Source: CAVSWN01 sp046728115 (GTDB lineage Bacteria > Acidobacteriota > Vicinamibacteria > Vicinamibacterales > CAVVIG01). Taken from it: a DNA stretch of 10,255 nucleotides. The stretch is taken from positions 1-10,255 of the forward strand of contig JBKPDW010000414.1 in NCBI GenBank assembly GCA_046728115.1, written 5' to 3'. A model generated the notes under the pieces. It did not search any database and had not been told where the DNA came from. It saw nothing but the letters and a program-made list of their open reading frames with translations. Made by a program: the position numbers and the translations under genes. Below are positions 1 to 6,853 of the stretch, piece after piece. Within the stretch, counting starts at the first letter, position 1; the number at the start of each line of letters is the position of its first letter.

Positions 1-290
1 GGGTGTTCGAGCGCGGTGTCCGGGTCCCGGGTCGTTTCAGCACGGTGTTCGTCCTGCGGAACGAACGAGGGGTAGGCCGGTTAGGCATTACGGCGACCAG
101 AAAGCTCGGTGGCGCCGTCCTGAGGAATCGAGCTAAACGACTGATACGAGAGGTTTTCCGTCGTAACAAGATCGCCCAGGGGTTCGACGTCGTAGTGGTC
201 CCCAGGCGTGAACTGCTCGACGCCAGCCTGACCGTCCTTGAAAGCGAATACCGAACTCTCCTCGAGCGAAGTGCCCGTCGTCGGCGATGA
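1..290 (+). CDS. rnpA: Ribonuclease P protein component, 5'-truncated
   Basis: This is the protein subunit of RNase P, which helps the catalytic RNA bind pre-tRNA and remove the 5' leader. The visible 95 codons hold the core of the family: a strand reading RFSTVFVLRN, then LGITATRKLGGAV, then the basic signature RNRAKRLIREVFR that contacts RNA, and a C-terminal section FDVVVVPRREL. The family is usually about 110-130 residues, and its N-terminal lead-in (basic, ending near F-x-x-V/F) is missing, so the gene starts left of the window. The GTG at position 3 is an internal Val, not the start. It ends with TGA at 288-290, one base before the proposed yidD start. The gene is normally preceded by rpmH, which would lie just outside. 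Confidence 0.93.
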   Translation, partial: VFERGVRVPGRFSTVFVLRNERGVGRLGITATRKLGGAVLRNRAKRLIREVFRRNKIAQGFDVVVVPRRELLDASLTVLESEYRTLLERSARRRR

Positions 291-291
291 C

Positions 292-513
292 GTGTCGCTG
301 GCAGTTCGCATGGCACTCGGCCTGCTCAGGGTCTATAAACTGACGTTTTCGCCGCTTTTCCGCGGATCGTGCCGCTTCCTGCCGACGTGCGCTGATTACG
401 CGGCTATCGCCGTCACCAGGCATGGGGTGGTGCGCGGGTCCTGGCTGACCGCTCGCCGTCTAATTCGATGTCATCCGCTTTGTGCCGCCGGTCACGACCC
501 GGTGCCGCTGTAA
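292..513 (+). CDS. yidD: Membrane protein insertion efficiency factor YidD
   Basis: YidD is a small membrane-associated protein that assists YidC/Sec-dependent insertion of inner-membrane proteins; its mechanism is poorly known. The 73-residue product carries the family signature: LLRVYKLTFSPLF, the cysteine motif CRFLPTCADYA, then RGSWLTARRLIRCHP and a terminal DPVP. Three conserved cysteines are present. The start is uncertain. GTG 292 lies one base after the rnpA stop; ATG 310 would give 67 residues and GTG 271 would overlap rnpA by 20 bases. None has a strong ribosome-binding site, which suggests translational coupling to rnpA. The gap to yidC is 9 bases. Length and motifs leave little doubt about the family. 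Confidence 0.9.
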   Translation: MSLAVRMALGLLRVYKLTFSPLFRGSCRFLPTCADYAAIAVTRHGVVRGSWLTARRLIRCHPLCAAGHDPVPL

Positions 514-522
514 CGCCGTCAC

Positions 523-2238
523 ATGGAACGTCGCGTCCTCCTCGCAATCTTCCTAGCCTTTCTGGTTCTGTACGTCTGGCAGGCCCTCTTCGTGAAACCG
601 GTGCCGAAGCCCGCGCCGGGCAGCGCTCCGAACGTCGCAACCACGTCGACAGAGAGTGCGGACCACTCCGCCGTGGCGCCACAAGGCTTACCGGCCGAAT
701 CGCCTGAACCGCCTGCGCCCGCTGCGGCCACGACTGTTGGTGAAACCAGCGAGCGGGACGTGCGAGTCGAAACGCCTACCGTCATCGCGGTGTTCACGAA
801 CCGAGGTGCACGTCTCAAGAGCTGGCGGTTGAAACACTATCTCGATCACGAGGGTCAACCGCAGGAACTGATCGACACGCAGACGGTCAATCAGCCGCTG
901 CCGTTTTCGTTGCGGACACCGGACAGCCACGTCAATGCGACGGTCAACGGATCGCTGTTCAGCGTGACGAACGCTCCGAGCGGACCGATCAAAACGCCGC
1001 TGGATCTGCGATTCGAATACCGCAACGCAGCGGGCGTCGCCGCGATCAAGGAATTTCACATCGCCCCTGATTCGTACGTCGTGACGTTGCGTGCATCGGT
1101 CGCTGCGGGCGATCGCAGCCTCGTGCCGGTAGTGCAGTGGGGACCGGCCGTCGCAGACACAGCAGAAGTCAGCCGATACGCGCAGAAGGCCGAGGGCATC
1201 CTGTATCAGAACGACAAGGTGCAGCGTCTCGCCACGAAGGACATCGCCAAACAGGCCGAATACGACGGCGATTTCAAGTTGGCGGGCGTGGACGATACCT
1301 ACTTCATGTCGGCCGCCTTGTTTCCAGGCACCAGCAGGATCCGCTACCAATCCGTGTCGATTCCTCCACCAGCATCGTCGAAGGATCCCGCGCGGGAGCT
1401 GGTCGCTTACGAAATCGAGACCGGCACATCAGATCCGACCATCAAGTTCTTCGTTGGACCGAAGGATTTCGACGTGCTGGCGGCGATCAGCCCCGACCTC
1501 ACGAAGGCGATCAACTTCGGGATGTTCGCGGTCATCGTCGTGCCGCTGCTGCGCTCCCTGAAGTGGGTGAACAGCTTCGTCGGCAACTACGGCTTCTCGA
1601 TCATTATCCTCACGATTCTGATCAATCTGATCATGTTTCCGCTCCGCCACAAGAGCGTCGTGTCGATGCGGAAGATGCAGGAGATTCAGCCCGAGGTGAA
1701 GGCGATCCAGGATCGCTACTCCAAGCTGAAGGCGACCGATCCCGCGAAGCAGAAGATGAACCAGGAGCTCATGACGCTCTACCGCGAACGCGGCGTCAAC
1801 CCCGCGGGCGGCTGCGTGCCGATGCTCCTGACCATGCCGGTGCTGCTGGCGATGTGGGCACTGCTCTCGACGGCAATCGAGCTGCGCGGCGCACCGTTCG
1901 TCGGGTGGATCCACGATCTCACCGCCCACGATCCGCTCTACATCACACCCGTCATCATGGGCGCGAGCCAGTTGTGGCAACAGAAGATGACGCCGAGCTC
2001 CGGCATGGATCCCGCCCAGCAGCGGATGATGATGATGATGCCCATCATCTTCACCGTGATGTTCCTCTGGTTGCCTGCCGGTGTGGCGATCTACTATGCG
2101 GTCACGAACATCTGGGCCATCGGGCAGCAGTACCTGACGAACTATTTGATCGGGCCGCCGAAAGTGCGAAACATGAGGCCGCCGGCGGAGCGTCGCGTCA
2201 AGCGTCCAGGCGCCGAAAAACCCGACACGGCATCCTGA
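523..2238 (+). CDS. yidC: Membrane protein insertase YidC
   Basis: YidC (YidC/Oxa1/Alb3 family) inserts and folds inner-membrane proteins, alone or with SecYEG. The 571-residue protein has an N-terminal membrane anchor (about residues 5-23), a Pro/Ala-rich linker (24-72) and a large periplasmic domain (about 75-325), as in Gram-negative YidC. The conserved insertase core follows: TM2 (about 357-373), a charged cytoplasmic hairpin (375-428, MRKMQEIQPEVKAIQ), the motif GVNPAGGCVPMLL before TM3, WIHDLTAHDPLYI in the periplasmic loop, TM4 (about 470-487), and MMMMMPIIFTVMFLWLPAG in TM5. The tail (545-571) is basic and proline-rich. The length is close to E. coli YidC (548). Odd point: the TM2 position that is a conserved groove Arg in E. 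coli and Bacillus aligns with Asn368. No Shine-Dalgarno sequence stands out. The stop lies 1 base before the jag start. Confidence 0.98.
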   Translation: MERRVLLAIFLAFLVLYVWQALFVKPVPKPAPGSAPNVATTSTESADHSAVAPQGLPAESPEPPAPAAATTVGETSERDVRVETPTVIAVFTNRGARLKSWRLKHYLDHEGQPQELIDTQTVNQPLPFSLRTPDSHVNATVNGSLFSVTNAPSGPIKTPLDLRFEYRNAAGVAAIKEFHIAPDSYVVTLRASVAAGDRSLVPVVQWGPAVADTAEVSRYAQKAEGILYQNDKVQRLATKDIAKQAEYDGDFKLAGVDDTYFMSAALFPGTSRIRYQSVSIPPPASSKDPARELVAYEIETGTSDPTIKFFVGPKDFDVLAAISPDLTKAINFGMFAVIVVPLLRSLKWVNSFVGNYGFSIIILTILINLIMFPLRHKSVVSMRKMQEIQPEVKAIQDRYSKLKATDPAKQKMNQELMTLYRERGVNPAGGCVPMLLTMPVLLAMWALLSTAIELRGAPFVGWIHDLTAHDPLYITPVIMGASQLWQQKMTPSSGMDPAQQRMMMMMPIIFTVMFLWLPAGVAIYYAVTNIWAIGQQYLTNYLIGPPKVRNMRPPAERRVKRPGAEKPDTAS

Positions 2239-2239
2239 T

Positions 2240-2683
2240 ATGACGGCGCCCATCGTTGAATTCCTGAATCGTTTCACGACTGCGCTCGGCATCAGCGCAA
2301 CCGTGCAGGTTGACGAAACCGTGGATGGTCCCCGCCTGAATCTCACCGGAGAACAAGCCGAGCTGCTCGTGCGTCATCGCGGCGAACCGTTGAAGGCACT
2401 GCAGCACGTCGTAGACATGTCGTTTGGCCGAACGCTCGAGGACGGTAAGCGTGTGTTCGTCGATGCGCTGGAATACCGAAAAGGCAAGGATATCGAGCTT
2501 CGCAACATGGCGAAGTTCCTGGCGGAGAAAGCAAAAACCTCCGGCCTGGACCAGCAGCTCGGTCCGCTCAATCCCTACGAGCGGCGCATCGTGCACATGG
2601 CCGTCGCCGAAATCGCCGGCGTGACGACGGAAAGCGTCGGCGACGCGTTGTCGAAGACTGTTTTGATCTCCTTGCGGAAATGA
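2240..2683 (+). CDS. jag: Jag/KhpB-type KH-R3H RNA-binding protein
   Basis: This is a 147-residue protein of the Jag (KhpB/EloR) family, cytoplasmic RNA-binding proteins often encoded next to yidC and linked in Gram-positives to cell-wall elongation and post-transcriptional control. A KH-like domain spans about residues 5-78, with the core GEQAELLVRHRGEPLKALQ. An R3H domain follows (about 84-147), with NPYERRIVHMAV holding the R-x3-H pair R115/H119, and GVTTESVG near the end. The separate Jag-N domain of longer homologs (about 200 residues) is absent. The GxxG loop of the KH domain reads R45-H-R-G48, so the first glycine is lost. The ATG lies one base after the yidC stop, suggesting translational coupling. 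The stop is 11 bases before a hairpin terminator. Confidence 0.9.
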   Translation: MTAPIVEFLNRFTTALGISATVQVDETVDGPRLNLTGEQAELLVRHRGEPLKALQHVVDMSFGRTLEDGKRVFVDALEYRKGKDIELRNMAKFLAEKAKTSGLDQQLGPLNPYERRIVHMAVAEIAGVTTESVGDALSKTVLISLRK

Positions 2684-2694
2684 CGCGCTCGCTT

Positions 2695-2726
2695 AAAAGG
2701 CTCGCGCTACTGTAGCGCGGCCTTTT
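2695..2726 (+). terminator. Strong hairpin terminator between jag and mnmE
   Basis: An inverted repeat pairs AAAAGGC (2695-2701) with GCCTTTT (2720-2726) and CGCGCTA (2703-2709) with TAGCGCG (2713-2719). That gives 14 base pairs with one bulged T (2702) and a 3-base loop (CTG). The GC-rich stem ending in TTTT, with AAAA on the other side, fits an intrinsic terminator that could work in both directions. It closes the rnpA-yidD-yidC-jag block. The mnmE start is only 15 bases after the stem, so a separate mnmE promoter would have to lie inside jag, or the hairpin is leaky and acts as an attenuator. Confidence 0.75.
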
Positions 2727-2741
2727 CGCAGAGCGATCGTG

Positions 2742-4085
2742 ATGTTCTCGACCGCCGACACCATCGTCGCGATTGCGACGCCGCCGGGGCGCGGAAGCAT
2801 TGGTGTCGTGCGGCTGAGTGGTCCGGACGCCAAGATCATTGCCCAGCATCTGATGACCTGCGATCGAGAGCTCGAGGCGAGACATGCGACGCTGACGAAC
2901 GTCCGTTTCGATGCCACATCCGGCCACAGCCAGGCCGGTGCCATCGATCACGCGATCGTCACTTACTTTCCTGCGCCGCATTCATACACAGGAGACCACG
3001 TCGTCGAGATCAGCGCACACGGGAGTCCTGTCGTGCTGCGTCAGATCGTCGAGGCCGCGATAAAACGCGGGGCGCGTCCTGCCGAGCGCGGTGAGTTCAC
3101 GTTGCGCGCGTTTCTGAACGGCCGAATCGATCTGGCACAAGCAGAGGCGGTTGGCGATCTCATCGAGGCTGCGACGCCGCTTCAGGCGATGGCCGCGTTC
3201 GACCAACTCCAGGGCACGCTGACGGCCGCTATCGCCGCGACCGATGCGACGCTTTTCGATTTGATCGCGCGGCTCGAGGCATCGGTGGATTTTCCAGACG
3301 AAGGGTATCACTTCGTTGAACCCGGAGCGCTGGTTGCGGCAATCGACGCAATGCGCGAACGCACGGCGACTCTGCTTCGCGACGGACGGCGAGGCCGATT
3401 GATTCGAGAAGGACTCCAGGTCGCGATTGTGGGAAGGCCGAACGTGGGCAAGTCGAGCTTGTTCAATGCGCTTGTCGGAAGCTCGCGCGCGATCGTTACC
3501 GATGTGCCGGGCACGACGCGCGACCTGGTGACAGAGGTCGTCGACCTCGATGGGTTGCGGGTGACGCTGGTCGATACCGCCGGGCTGCGCGATGCGTCCG
3601 ATGCAATAGAAGCCGAGGGCGTCGAACGGTCGATGCAATCGGTGCGCGTGGCGGATCTCGTAGTGCAAGTGGTGGTCGAGGATGAGCCTCAAGATTTTGA
3701 TAACAAACAAGTTATAGTCCAGAACAAGTCGGATTTGCAGCCCACACCCATGATCGGGGCCGTCAGCATGTCAGCAAAGACCGGCCAAGGGCTGGACAAT
3801 GTGCGGCGAGAAATCGTGGAGGTGCTGGGAAAAGGCGAACACGGAGAGGAGTTGCGCGAGCGCCCCGAAATCACGAACGTGCGTCACATCGCGCTCGTCG
3901 AGCGCGCCCACGACGCGCTCGGTCGCGCTCGATCGGCGGCGCTTGCGGAGGGCGGCGCGCTGTCGGAAGAATTCGTGCTCGCGGATCTTCAGGACGCACG
4001 AAGCGCGCTCGAAGAAGTCGTCGGAAAGCGGGCGTCTGAAGATCTGCTCGCGCATATCTTCGAGCGCTTTTGCATTGGGAAGTGA
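2742..4085 (+). CDS. mnmE: tRNA uridine-5-carboxymethylaminomethyl synthesis GTPase MnmE
   Basis: MnmE, with MnmG, adds the (carboxymethyl)aminomethyl group to C5 of wobble U34 in a subset of tRNAs, using a methylene/formyl-folate and GTP hydrolysis. The 447-residue protein has the folate-binding N-terminal domain (about 1-120, opening STADTIVAIATPPGRGSIG), a helical domain split around the G domain, and a G domain with all motifs: G1 GRPNVGKS (231-238), G2 TDVPGTTRD, G3 DTAG (278-281), G4 NKSD (328-331) and G5 SAK. The C-terminal FCIGK carries the catalytic Cys444. E. coli MnmE has 454 residues. I chose ATG 2742; the GTG directly before it (2739) is an in-frame alternative. A short AT-rich patch (about 3693-3717) precedes G4. 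mnmG follows after 87 bases. Confidence 0.97.
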   Translation: MFSTADTIVAIATPPGRGSIGVVRLSGPDAKIIAQHLMTCDRELEARHATLTNVRFDATSGHSQAGAIDHAIVTYFPAPHSYTGDHVVEISAHGSPVVLRQIVEAAIKRGARPAERGEFTLRAFLNGRIDLAQAEAVGDLIEAATPLQAMAAFDQLQGTLTAAIAATDATLFDLIARLEASVDFPDEGYHFVEPGALVAAIDAMRERTATLLRDGRRGRLIREGLQVAIVGRPNVGKSSLFNALVGSSRAIVTDVPGTTRDLVTEVVDLDGLRVTLVDTAGLRDASDAIEAEGVERSMQSVRVADLVVQVVVEDEPQDFDNKQVIVQNKSDLQPTPMIGAVSMSAKTGQGLDNVRREIVEVLGKGEHGEELRERPEITNVRHIALVERAHDALGRARSAALAEGGALSEEFVLADLQDARSALEEVVGKRASEDLLAHIFERFCIGK

Positions 4086-4100
4086 CGAGGCAACATTCAA

Positions 4101-4148
4101 CGCAGAGTTCGCAGAACACATGTCTCTCGTTACCTTTCCGGACTCTGC
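4101..4148 (+). repeat. REP-like inverted-repeat element, copy 1 (mnmE-mnmG gap)
   Basis: The 87-base gap between mnmE and mnmG contains CGCAGAG (4101-4107) and, 31 bases later, CGGACTCTGC (4139-4148). GCAGAG and CTCTGC form a 6-base inverted repeat. The same two blocks in the same order and at almost the same spacing (32 bases) occur in the parA-parB gap. A partial second unit, TTCGCAGAAC, follows the first arm. This looks like a degenerate copy of a dispersed palindromic repeat. Its role is unknown and the assignment rests on comparing only two copies. Confidence 0.45.
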
Positions 4149-4172
4149 CAGTTCCCTGTTGATCGTCGTGCG

Positions 4173-6074
4173 ATGAGAAATTCCTTCGATGTGATTGTGG
4201 TCGGCGCCGGTCACGCGGGATGCGAGGCTGCTTATGCGGCCGCGCGGCTCGGCGTTCGAGTTGGCCTCTGCACGCTGTCGACCAAGACCGTGGCCCACAT
4301 GCCCTGCAATCCAGCGATCGGGGGAACGGCGAAGGGTCATCTGGTTCGTGAAATCGATGCGCTGGGCGGTTTGATGGGCCGCGCCACCGACGCAACCGGC
4401 ATTCAGTTCAAGTTGCTGAACCGCAGCCGGGGACCCGCTGTCTGGTCGCCCCGCGCCCAGGCCGACAAGCGTGTCTACGGTCAATGGGTCAAGGAGGCAC
4501 TCGAGGCGGAGCAGAACGTCGACTGGTTGATCGGCAAAGCCGGAAGGATCCTCGTCGAAAACGGGAGTGTTGTCGGACTCGCTTTCGAGGATGGCGACGC
4601 GTACGGATGCGCTGCGCTGGTCATCACGACGGGGACATTTCTGAACGGGCTCATTCACATTGGTCCCGAGCAACGCCAAGCGGGACGCGTCGGCGAACCG
4701 CCGTCGAGCGATCTTGCTGAATCGCTGAAGTCATTCGGGTTCGAATGGGGCCGACTGAAGACGGGAACTCCGCCCCGGCTCGATCGCGCGAGCATCGACT
4801 TCGACGCGCGGGTCGCCGACGGAACATTCGCTGTCGAGCGCGGCGACTCACCGCCTGTCCCCTTCTCGTTCATGTCGGGGCCAATCGAACGTCCGCAGAT
4901 CGACTGCTATCTGATTCATACGACCGATCGCGTCCGGGATCTGGTGCGTGCGAACATCGCGCACTCGCCACTCTTCAACGGTCAGATTCGCGGGATTGGG
5001 CCGCGGTACTGTCCGTCGCTCGAGGACAAGATCGTTCGGTTCCCTGACAAAGAGCGCCACCAGATTTTTCTCGAGCCGGAGGGCGAAGGCGTCCCGGAGA
5101 TTTACGTCAATGGCTTCTCGACATCGCTGCCCCGTCACGTTCAAGCCGATCTCGTCCATGCGCTGCCCGGATTGGCGGATGCCGTCCTGCTGCGTCCCGG
5201 CTATGCCGTGGAATACGACTTCATCCAGCCGACTGAGCTGACTCGACGGCTCGAGACGAAACGCGTCAGCGGCCTGTTTCTGGCCGGCCAGATCAACGGG
5301 ACGTCGGGCTACGAAGAAGCCGCGGCCCAGGGGCTTGTCGCAGGAATCAATGCGGCGCACGCGGTGTTGGGTGGCGACGGGCTCGAACTTCGGCGCGACG
5401 AGGCCTACATCGGTATTCTCGTCGACGATTTGATCACGAAGGGCTGTCTGGAACCGTACCGGATGTTCACGTCGCGTGCAGAGCATCGACTGCTGCTGCG
5501 CATCGACAACGCCGATCTGCGGCTCACACCCCGCGGGCGTGAGGCCGGCCTCGTGGACGACGAGCGGTGGGACCGCTTCTGCGATCGGCGAGCGCGATTC
5601 GAGCGAAACTTGCGCTTACTCGACACGACGCGCGTGCGGTCGACCGCCGGCGATCGTATTCCTGCGAGTCAGATGCTGCGCCAACCTGGGGTGTCGCTCG
5701 ATCGGCTCCTGGCAGATGGACCCATTCACGGCTTCGAGGGCTCGAAATCCGCCTGGTCGTTCGATGTGGCCAGCGTCGAAACAACCGTGAAGTACGCAGG
5801 TTATCTGCGGCGCCAGGAAAGCGAGATCGAGCGAGCGCGGAAGAGCGAGCGCCGTCGAATTCCGCCTGGCTTCCAGTTCGATCGTGTGCCCGGGCTATCG
5901 CGTGAAGTGATTCAGCGGCTTTCGCAAATCCGTCCGGATACGCTCGGCCAGGCGCTGCGGATCTCCGGTGTCACGCCTGCGGCTGTAGCCGTCCTGGCCG
6001 CCTATGTCGGACGAAGTGAAAACTCGAGGCCGGACGCGGCAGTTCAGCTTTCAGACTTCAAAGCTCAGATTTGA
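4173..6074 (+). CDS. mnmG: tRNA uridine-5-carboxymethylaminomethyl synthesis enzyme MnmG
   Basis: MnmG (GidA) is the FAD- and NADH-binding partner of MnmE in C5 modification of tRNA wobble U34. The 633-residue protein begins with a Rossmann dinucleotide motif, GAGHAGCEAA (G11, G13, G16). The family signature PCNPAIGGTAKGHLVREID (44-62, Cys45) follows, then GIGPRYCPSLEDK with Cys280 (equivalent to E. coli Cys277) and the FAD-binding GTSGYEEAAAQGLVAGINAA. The C-terminal MnmE-binding helical domain ends at the usual ISGVTPAAVAVLAAYV. About 23 more residues follow, ending SDFKAQI; these are encoded partly in a repeat element, so the 3' end seems to have been rewritten. The core length matches E. 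coli (629). The ATG at 4173 overlaps the TGA of an 18-codon frame in the gap; no good ribosome-binding site is seen. Confidence 0.97.
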   Translation: MRNSFDVIVVGAGHAGCEAAYAAARLGVRVGLCTLSTKTVAHMPCNPAIGGTAKGHLVREIDALGGLMGRATDATGIQFKLLNRSRGPAVWSPRAQADKRVYGQWVKEALEAEQNVDWLIGKAGRILVENGSVVGLAFEDGDAYGCAALVITTGTFLNGLIHIGPEQRQAGRVGEPPSSDLAESLKSFGFEWGRLKTGTPPRLDRASIDFDARVADGTFAVERGDSPPVPFSFMSGPIERPQIDCYLIHTTDRVRDLVRANIAHSPLFNGQIRGIGPRYCPSLEDKIVRFPDKERHQIFLEPEGEGVPEIYVNGFSTSLPRHVQADLVHALPGLADAVLLRPGYAVEYDFIQPTELTRRLETKRVSGLFLAGQINGTSGYEEAAAQGLVAGINAAHAVLGGDGLELRRDEAYIGILVDDLITKGCLEPYRMFTSRAEHRLLLRIDNADLRLTPRGREAGLVDDERWDRFCDRRARFERNLRLLDTTRVRSTAGDRIPASQMLRQPGVSLDRLLADGPIHGFEGSKSAWSFDVASVETTVKYAGYLRRQESEIERARKSERRRIPPGFQFDRVPGLSREVIQRLSQIRPDTLGQALRISGVTPAAVAVLAAYVGRSENSRPDAAVQLSDFKAQI

Positions 6075-6142
6075 CTTCGGCTTCGACGGATTTCCGAATT
6101 CCAAATTCCAAGTCAGCTTTCAATTGTGAAGTCTGAAATCTG
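6044..6142 (+). repeat. AT-richer repeat at mnmG-rsmG junction
   Basis: This stretch of about 100 bases differs from its GC-rich surroundings and is full of short repeats. TCAGCTTTCA occurs directly repeated at 6044-6053 and 6113-6122. TTTCAGACTTCA (6049-6060) is the exact inverse of TGAAGTCTGAAA (6127-6138). CAGATTT (6066-6072) is inverse to AAATCTG (6136-6142). AATTCCA is tandemly doubled (6097-6110). It begins inside the last codons of mnmG and ends just before the likely rsmG start. It could form a long hairpin in the transcript. It resembles a small dispersed repeat; only one copy is in the window, so mobility cannot be shown. Confidence 0.55.
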
Positions 6143-6154
6143 GCGTGCGAGTCG

Positions 6155-6853
6155 GTGCTCGTTCGCACTGTGATATACCCGTCGGCGGTGACGTCGAAGG
6201 CGTTTTTGGAGCGTCTCGAGCGCCGCGCACGGCACGCCGGTGTTGTGGTTGCCCCGGCGGTCGCCCAGCGCCTCGAGACGTATTTCAGGCTTCTGGCGCG
6301 CTGGAATGCCAGGATCAACTTGACGTCGGTCCAGACGCAGGAACCGAACGACGCTACGTTCGACCGCCTGCTCATCGAACCGCTGGCCGCGGCAAGCCAC
6401 GTCGATCCCTCCTGGACACCCTGGATTGATGTCGGTTCAGGTGGAGGCTCGCCAGCTCTTCCGATGAAGGCTGCGAAACCGTCGCTTCACCTGACGATGG
6501 TCGAATCGAAGGCGAGGAAGGCCGCCTTCTTGCGGGAGGCAGCGCGAACGCTCGGATTTGGCGATGTGAGCGTGGAGAACATCCGAATAGAAGACCTGGC
6601 AGGGTCGGCGGAGGTTGCGGGATTGGCGGGACTCATCACAATGCGAGCCGTACGGACGGACACTCGGCGTCTTCGCGTGCTAGCTGAACTGTTGCGAAAT
6701 CAGGGTGTCCTGATGCTCTTCAGAAACTTGCCCAGCGAGCTCAATTACGCAGGTTTCAAACGTGAGAGTTCATTTTTGCTCGTTCCGTCAGTGCAACGCC
6801 CAGCCTATCTCGTAACCTACCGCCGCATGTTTCACGTGGAACAATCCGCCTGA
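6155..6853 (+). CDS. rsmG: 16S rRNA (guanine-N7) methyltransferase RsmG
   Basis: RsmG (GidB) methylates N7 of G527 (E. coli numbering) of 16S rRNA using S-adenosylmethionine. The 232-residue product shows the family's WNARINLT (50-57), the SAM-binding loop DVGSGGGSPALP (92-103), ESKARKAAFLRE (117-128) and the MRAV motif with R164. The usual form of the loop is DVGSGxGFPGxP, so a few positions differ. E. coli RsmG has 207 residues; the extra length is mostly N-terminal. The start is unsure: GTG 6155, GTG 6170 and GTG 6188 are all in frame, none has a clear ribosome-binding site, and the upstream region is a repeat. The last codons, encoding MFHVEQ, contain a parS site, so this end serves both protein and segregation functions. 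Confidence 0.93.
   Translation: MLVRTVIYPSAVTSKAFLERLERRARHAGVVVAPAVAQRLETYFRLLARWNARINLTSVQTQEPNDATFDRLLIEPLAAASHVDPSWTPWIDVGSGGGSPALPMKAAKPSLHLTMVESKARKAAFLREAARTLGFGDVSVENIRIEDLAGSAEVAGLAGLITMRAVRTDTRRLRVLAELLRNQGVLMLFRNLPSELNYAGFKRESSFLLVPSVQRPAYLVTYRRMFHVEQSA
6828..6843. promoter_or_regulatory. parS: parS centromere site (ParB binding)
   Basis: The 16 bases read TGTTTCACGTGGAACA on the + strand, which is TGTTCCACGTGAAACA on the - strand. As I remember it, the latter is the Bacillus subtilis parS sequence and fits the broad bacterial consensus TGTTNCACGTGAAACA. The site is palindromic except for one base pair. It sits within the last codons of rsmG, about 570 bases upstream of parA and parB. 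ParB is expected to load here and spread as a CTP-dependent clamp. No second close match was seen in the window. Confidence 0.93.

Noticed and set aside
2026..2040. Five tandem ATG codons in yidC as a microsatellite or repeat-based switch
   Set aside because: Met-rich stretches before MPIIFT are normal in YidC TM5, and a unit of three bases would not change the frame.
1137..2346. Long open frames overlapping yidC on + frame 3 (1137-2243) and the - strand (1429-2346)
   Set aside because: Their Arg/His/Asp-rich translations have no domain signature and they lie across the clear YidC frame; they arise from codon bias in GC-rich DNA.
3693..3717. Short AT-rich patch with rarer codons inside mnmE as a sign of transfer or recombination
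   Set aside because: It is only about 25 bases, stays in frame and leads into the normal G4 motif; local drift is enough to explain it.
3771..5486. Long - strand open frames opposite mnmE and mnmG (3771-4679, 4848-5486)
   Set aside because: They mirror strongly conserved + strand genes and show low-complexity composition with no recognisable motif.
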